Shown here piece by piece: positions 55,401-64,000 of a stretch of 64,000 nucleotides of DNA. Below the pieces are notes generated by a model. The model did no database searches. It saw only the letters and a program-made list of their open reading frames with translations, and had not been told where the DNA came from. The position numbers and the translations under genes were made by a program. The DNA comes from Isoetes taiwanensis. Lineage: Eukaryota; Streptophyta; Lycopodiopsida; Isoetales; Isoetaceae. The first letter of the stretch is position 1; every line of letters begins with the position of its first letter. The stretch spans positions 24,973,189 through 25,037,188 of the forward strand of contig JAJEKV010000001.1 in the NCBI GenBank assembly GCA_021234155.1, in the 5' to 3' direction.

Positions 55401-56628
55401 CTGCTCTTCCTTCTAGATCAAACAATTCTAGAACTCCAACTTCTTCAATTTTCTGCAAACTGCCATCTCCAACTTGTACATGTCCTCCTTTATTGTTCTT
55501 GCACTCCTTTAGCAACTTTGATGTGCATGTTATGCTTTTTTCAGCTCCACTATCTAAAATTAGGAGATTATCATCATCAATATTTGAGCAAGCAGCAAAA
55601 ATTTCAGAGTTTCTTACCTCATCATCTGTTTCTGATGTTTCTTCTTCCAGCTTGACTTCTTCTGTCATGTTTGCTTCAAAAACAGATTTTCCTCTTCCCC
55701 TACCTCTTCCCCTTGCATTCGTATTTCTTCCTCCCCTTCCTCTTCCTCTAGAGCTGTCTTTTGGTGTGGAGCAAGTAGAAGCATAATGACCTCTGCCTCC
55801 ACAATTGTAACAGTTTATTTCTTTTGTCATGTTTGGACAATTTATCTTTATATGTCCATGCTGGTTACAATGATAACAGGGTCCAACTCTGCCACGATTT
55901 TCCCCTCTATTCTTTCCCTTTGTGAATAGTATTTGGCTTGTTTCTTCTTCATCAGTAACTTTATTCTGTTCTATTTCTGTTTTCAGCATCCTTTCAGCTT
56001 CTTCTCTGGTCCTTGCTATTGTCCTTATGAATACTGCTATATTTCCCAAACTTGTCACACTTCTAGAAATTGCAAGAACTTGTTGCTGTTGAGAATATGT
56101 AACCCCTGCACCCTCAAGGTCTGCAATAATATTATCAAAGCTTTGTAGGAACTCATTCACATTGCTTTTGTCAACAAGTTTCAGCCTCCTCAATTCATTT
56201 TCCAGGACATCGATCTGTGAGGAAGTCTTCTCCTCATATGTCATCAGCAAATATTTCCACATGTCTCTGGGATGTTTTCCTCTTAGTTTCAACACAATCC
56301 CAAAACTCACTTTACTTATAATGATTCCTTGAGCCTCTCTTAACTTGGCCTGACTTTCACTGCCTTCACCTGCACCAGAGGTTACACTGACCTCTCTGCC
56401 ATCTTCTCCAGCCATACTCTCAGCTTCTGCTGTGGAACTTCCTTCTTCAGCAACATTTGAAGACTTGTACTTAATTTCTTTCACAACTGCATTAGCTGGC
56501 TCAACAATTTCCCATAAATCCTCTACTTGCAACACATGCTTTATCTTCTCTTTCCAAACCTGGAATCCTGAATCTCCTTTGAATACTTCAATAGCATTCA
56601 GTAAGCCTGCACCAAAACGGCTAGACAT
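52419..56628 (-). pseudogene. Copia C gag-pol polyprotein, one frameshift
   Basis: Frame 1 (56628-53488, 1,046 codons) starts MSSRFGAGLLNAIEVFKGD. It contains zinc knuckles CYHCNQHGHIKINC and CYNCGGRGHYASTC, and the protease core ILDSGAEKSIT. The integrase follows with HTDLCGP, IRSDRGGEY and QQNGATERKN, and then the first half of RT (KARLVAQGYSQKQGVDYEET, MDVSTTFLNADLEEE). Near 53550 a short deletion shifts frame: the residues VWRLKKVVYGLKQSPRQW lie in another frame. Frame 2 (53483-52419, 354 codons) carries the RT box YVDDCVMAA and RNase H to its end (CDADWCGDQDERKSTSGY, LCDNQSCIAMTKN). Apart from that lesion the element is intact. It is closely related in sequence to Copia A and B. Confidence 0.94.
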
Positions 56629-56634
56629 TTTCTA

Positions 56635-56647
56635 GCTCTGATACCAA
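56635..56647 (-). promoter_or_regulatory. Copia C primer-binding site
   Basis: Minus strand TTGGTATCAGAGC next to the 5' LTR. Confidence 0.88.
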
Positions 56648-57521
56648 TGTGAGTAAATTAATAACTGAGTTATTTATATCTCAATTTGTCAAGACAAATG
56701 TCTAGCTTATTCAAATGCTCTATGCATCATTACCATCTTTGAAAACCATATTCATTATGCAAATGTTTGCACTTAGCACCTACACAACAATAGCAAATAA
56801 ATCTCATAACAGATAAACCACTGTCAGGCAAATCAATCCCATAGCAAATATTTTAGCAATGACCATTGTCATTCTTACAGCAAATAACCATTGAAGATAA
56901 AATCAATGGCAATCTTAAAGCAATGCCCTTATCATTTTATTACCTTCGCCACAACAGTTAGACCTTTTATTCGAATGGCTGTCGCTTGGGGTCGTCACGA
57001 AACCTACACTAGCAATTGATCAATCAGACTTCTTAGGTTTATAATGGACAGTTCCGGCGGTGCTGGAACCGCCCAAGTCTTCCGGATCATGCTTCAATCT
57101 TATCTGTACAGGAGTTTTCATCTGAAAAACTTTCTACTTTCGAATAAGGCTTTGCCTCCAAATTGAATGATATCGAAAAATATCATTAACCATATTTTCC
57201 CTTTTAGCTTTATTTCACATGTTCAACCATAGGTGGTAAAACATGAATATCCCATATTCATATCATAGTCCATGAAATATCCCATATTCATAGCCTAAGA
57301 AAGTTTGTTCTGTTTCCTGTATTTACCTTAGGTCATTTCGCAGCAGATAATCCAATTCTTCACTTTAGCATCATAAGATCATGTGTTCCCAATCTGCTGT
57401 TCTATTTAAATCATGTTGTCTCTATTTTGTCTGTTAATTCCAACCTCTGATTACCCAGTTAAATGTTCAACCTGACAACAGCTTAAGAATAATGAGTTGT
57501 GAACTGAACAATATTCTCACA
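56648..57521 (-). repeat. Copia C 5' LTR
   Basis: 874 bp, TGTGAG...CTCACA. Confidence 0.95.
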
Positions 57522-57526
57522 ACTCA

Positions 57527-58343
57527 GCACTAGACAACGGGGCTAGAGGCAATACGGATGGGGGATCCCTGCTGAGCGTGGCTACTAGGGATCCCATAGC
57601 GGGCTAGGCCTATGGTCGGTCACTTTGTGTGGGCCGGGCATGGGTCCGACACCTCTTGGGGAATGGTGTCGCCCAAGTGTTGGCTTGGCTCCTGTTTTGG
57701 GGGTCAAGTCGGGTACGAATCGTGTGTCGCCACGATTCTCTAGCCGCCCGTGGAACCTCTAGACCCCGGGAAGGGGAGATGCAACCCTTCCTGCCTCGAT
57801 GGACCGGGGAGATGCAACTTGGAGTAGTCCCGATGGGTGATACCATGGGATTGCGTATCCGGAAGGCTAGAGTCATGTCAGAGCCCGATTTAGCTCATTC
57901 TGCAAAGTATGCACAGGAGGGGCAGATGGAGTGGTCAACCCTAGCCATTGTCTATAGCCAGCCCTGCCATTATTATGACTCGGTCTGCTCTATCTTGAGG
58001 CCTGGCCGGTCAGTCAGATCCTCCTTATGAGTCGGAGCCATGGGTAGGAGCTCTCATGTTTTTATGGCATATGATTATCTTCTTTGTAGTTGTGGATATG
58101 TGGATGGTCTACCTTTCGAGGTAGTATAATGTATTGCTATTGCTAGTTCTGACGTTGTTTATGCTTTCGCTGTGATAGGATCCCATAGGGGAAGGGCACG
58201 CAAGACACCTTCGTGTCCCCTTCCCGCACTAGAGTCATCTCAGAGTGTGGGATAGACGGAGGGCCCGTGCGGTCGAGGACCGGATGGGGGATTTCCTGCG
58301 GAGTGTACGGCCGGGCGCCGTATATTTAGCAGGGAGCGTCACA
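57527..58343 (+). repeat. Gypsy 3' LTR, right part
   Basis: Matches 39837-40668 with a small internal deletion. It ends GCGTCACA, followed by the GCAGA duplication. Confidence 0.95.
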
Positions 58344-59540
58344 GCAGAAAAGCATGACAAAAGGGCTTTAGGGCAGACTGGTTTCAAGAAAAATCATTCT
58401 ACACTGGATCGTTTGTTGACTCTGATAGTTGTAGCTGAAGGGGTAAAAGATGAAAGATGTGCTATATTGTTGCATTGTGAATTTGCTAAGGCATTCGATC
58501 GAGTGCAACGTAGTAAGCTGGGTGCGAGACTTCAACATTTTGGAGTTCCAACAGACTTGAAAAAAGGAGTGTTTAGACTATACCAAAAGGTCTTGGTGGA
58601 ACTTTCTTTCCTTATGGATGGTCCAGAAAAAGTTGTAAGCAATATTGGGGTAAAAGAGGGTTGTCTTGTTTTTCCGGCCCTTTTTGCCATGTTCATAGAG
58701 GAATGGTTAATTAGTGAAGGAGGAGAAGGAGCATGGGTAGGCCACAGGATGGGGATGAAGGTGAATAAAGATATAAGATGAAGATGATTGTAGTGAAAAG
58801 GAGGCAGGAGGTGATGTTACTGATTGACCGGGATGAACTAGAGCAGATACATCAATATACGTATTTGAATTTGGATAATAGATGACTATAAATGAAATGA
58901 AGTTGTAAATAAGCGAATAGCCGAGGGTATGCACGCAATATAGCCTACTATCAATTGATGAAAATGTCCTATATGGGGACCTGATTTGACATTGTCTAAA
59001 TGAGCAGAGGTTGAACAATTACAAAAGAGGTTGTTGCTCTCAGAACTAGGCGTCAAAAGTAAAACTCCTTATTCGATATTACTTGCTAAAACATGTTTGA
59101 TACCTTTAGAGGTTGAGGAATTTCCTAATCACTTGATCATTTAATTTTTATCAAAGAGTACAAAACTGGATAGCGTCTCTCACATCAAGCACTTGTAGAA
59201 TCAATGAGTCAAGGGTATGGAAGTTGGTATAGAAAGTTGGAGGAATGGATGAAGAAATTGGGCACGGGGATGGAAGACTTACTAAAGAGTATTGGCATAC
59301 AAGCATATGTGGTGGAGAAAGTGATTACTAAGCTTTGGAGTGATGGCACAAAATTGAATTTCTACATTCAAGAAGTAAATCCCCAAAATCCCATGGTATT
59401 ATACACTGAACAAGAATATTTAAATGTGGGAATTGGGATAAGAAAGAGAAACCTTATATCCCAAGCATGGCTAAGTTCTCATAAGCTCGAAATGAAAGTG
59501 GAAAGGATGCATGGAGTTAAGCGGAACAAAAAGAAGATGC
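58344..59540 (+). pseudogene. LINE pol relic, right piece
   Basis: Continues the frame cut at 39025: EKHDKRALGQTGFKKNHSTL, then EFAKAFDRVQRS (RT block with catalytic Asp position F-x-K-A-F-D), SNIGVKEGCLVF (usual GVKQGCPLSP), then the thumb DELEQIHQYTYL near 58830. A weaker C-terminal part (59204-59540) has WYRKLEEWMKKLG and YTEQEYLNVGIG. The catalytic YADD region is lost between about 58760 and 58800. It is cut at 59540 by an L1 LINE, beyond which a copy of the last 91 bp appears at 63156. Confidence 0.82.
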
Positions 59541-63155
<3,615 letters not shown>

Positions 63156-63246
63156 AACCTTATATCACAAGCACGGCGAAGTTCTCATAAGCTTGAAATG
63201 AAAGTGGAAAGGATGAATGGAGTTAAGCGGAATGAAAAGAAGATGC

Positions 63247-64000
63247 CCATGATTTTAAAAAGCGTCAGGTGTTCGGCTATTTATAGGATAAGAATCGTTA
63301 TACGCATTGCATCCTAATACTCACATTGCATCCTAGCCCTCAGATCACGGAATATTCTATACGATATGCCATATCCTTGAAGCATGATCGTAGAGTCAAG
63401 AAGAAAATGGAGTCAAACCCCATTTTCCACATCATCCTATGATTTCAAGGCCATTGTTCAGAGTCAATGATGTAGTCAATAACAAACACTGCCTTCACAT
63501 CGACACATGATAACACATTGAATGGATTACATCATAATAGGATTTGAATGATAAGAAGAAGGACTTACTTAGTTCACTCGTAAGAAGGGTATCCTACATC
63601 TGTGCCATTACACAAACTTATGCAAGAGGATGTGCCAACAACCTTCAATAAACATTGATGAAGCACAACGGCAAGTCCAAAAAAAAAAACTCTTAACATG
63701 TATGAAGCACAAGAACAGCTCCAAAGAACAATAACTTTGATACAACTATGTTGTTGCATACTTGTCATTATGGATACAAGCTTCTGTTGCATGAATACAC
63801 CTTCCTTTTAAATGAAGATGGATCAAAGTACATGTGCATAACTATGCCATCGCATACGTGTCATTACAGTTTCTAATGCAACCGAAGTACAACAAATTTA
63901 GGTTGCACATCTGATAGAACTGCTGTTACAGACCTGCCATTAAAAACTCTCACAGAACTCTCCCTCGCAGCTACTGTGCTATTGGAATTGAAGAACATTG
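63247..64000. other. Non-coding end of window
   Basis: No gene recognised. Loosely repeated text, such as 'acaactatgttgttgcatacttgtcatta' and 'cataactatgccatcgcatacgtgtcatta' (about 63742-63775 and 63838-63867), and two 'tgaagcacaa' blocks suggest a decayed tandem repeat. Confidence 0.4.

Larger units (their letters stand above)
51536..57521 (-). mobile_element. Copia C: minus-strand LTR retrotransposon in the Gypsy 3' LTR
   Basis: A 6.0 kb element flanked by a perfect ACTCA duplication (51531-51535, 57522-57526). Its LTRs (869 and 874 bp) start TGTGAG and end CTCACA, differ at only a few positions and have one 5 bp indel, so it is the youngest element here. The primer-binding site, one long gag-pol frame and the polypurine tract are all in place on the minus strand. 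Confidence 0.96.
39026..58343 (+). mobile_element. Ty3/Gypsy chromovirus with extra pre-gag genes
   Basis: LTRs begin TGTGACGTTCC and end in its inverse, GGAACGTCACA (3' end GGAGCGTCACA). They are flanked by a perfect GCAGA duplication (39021-39025, 58344-58348), and removing the element restores the LINE frame. The order is 5' LTR, primer-binding site, an H3-like ORF, three structured repeats, a second unknown ORF, gag, protease, RT, RNase H, an integrase with a chromodomain, a tandem-repeat region, a polypurine tract and the 3' LTR. Without Copia C the element is about 13.3 kb, long for a chromovirus because of about 4.5 kb between the primer-binding site and gag. Coding frames contain stops and frameshifts. 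Confidence 0.95.

Overview
The window is nuclear DNA of a land plant with a large, repeat-rich genome. The evidence is pentatricopeptide (PPR) genes, Copia and chromodomain Gypsy retrotransposons primed by initiator tRNA-Met, L1-type LINEs, and spliceosomal introns inside a DNA transposon. A fern or other non-seed plant is possible, but the sequence does not prove it. Almost all of the DNA is mobile-element derived. Only one host gene keeps a long open frame: a P-class PPR gene at 35794-37902 (minus).

Layout. 1-645: decayed PPR gene. 646-6088: mostly non-coding DNA with broken gene fragments and the first copy of a 1.5 kb duplicated segment. 6089-28221: the second copy of that segment, split by Copia element B (6640-26395). 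B was itself invaded by Copia element A (8024-13626, in gag), a foldback MITE (14758-15301, in the integrase) and a 7.9 kb DNA transposon (18507-26358, in the 3' LTR). 28222-33120: unique DNA, a tRNA-like SINE candidate and a LINE pseudogene carrying a small poly-A insertion. 34260-37902: the PPR gene and its decayed tail. 38094-38690: strong hairpins. 38900-59540 with 63156 onward: a second LINE relic, split by a 19 kb Gypsy chromovirus (39026-58343) and by an L1 LINE (59541-63026). The Gypsy 3' LTR is split again by Copia element C (51536-57521, minus). Target-site duplications (TSDs) confirm each LTR-element insertion: CTATC (degenerate), GATGA, GCAGA and ACTCA.

The most unusual content is in the Gypsy element. 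Between its primer-binding site and gag lies a reading frame that starts like the histone H3 tail and ends in a recognisable complete H3 histone fold, the two joined by a long charged linker. The same element's integrase ends in a chromodomain, a type of module that binds modified H3 tails. A second pre-gag frame of about 500 residues has its own TATA box and is unknown to me. This copy is broken by stops and frameshifts, so the proposal concerns the family and not this copy.

The second unusual system is the DNA transposon in Copia B. It has about 11 bp TSDs, GGGGGG-ended inverted repeats and a five-exon gene encoding a C2H2 finger and a transposase-like protein I cannot place in a superfamily. 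It also carries a small divergent gene whose product again starts like H3.
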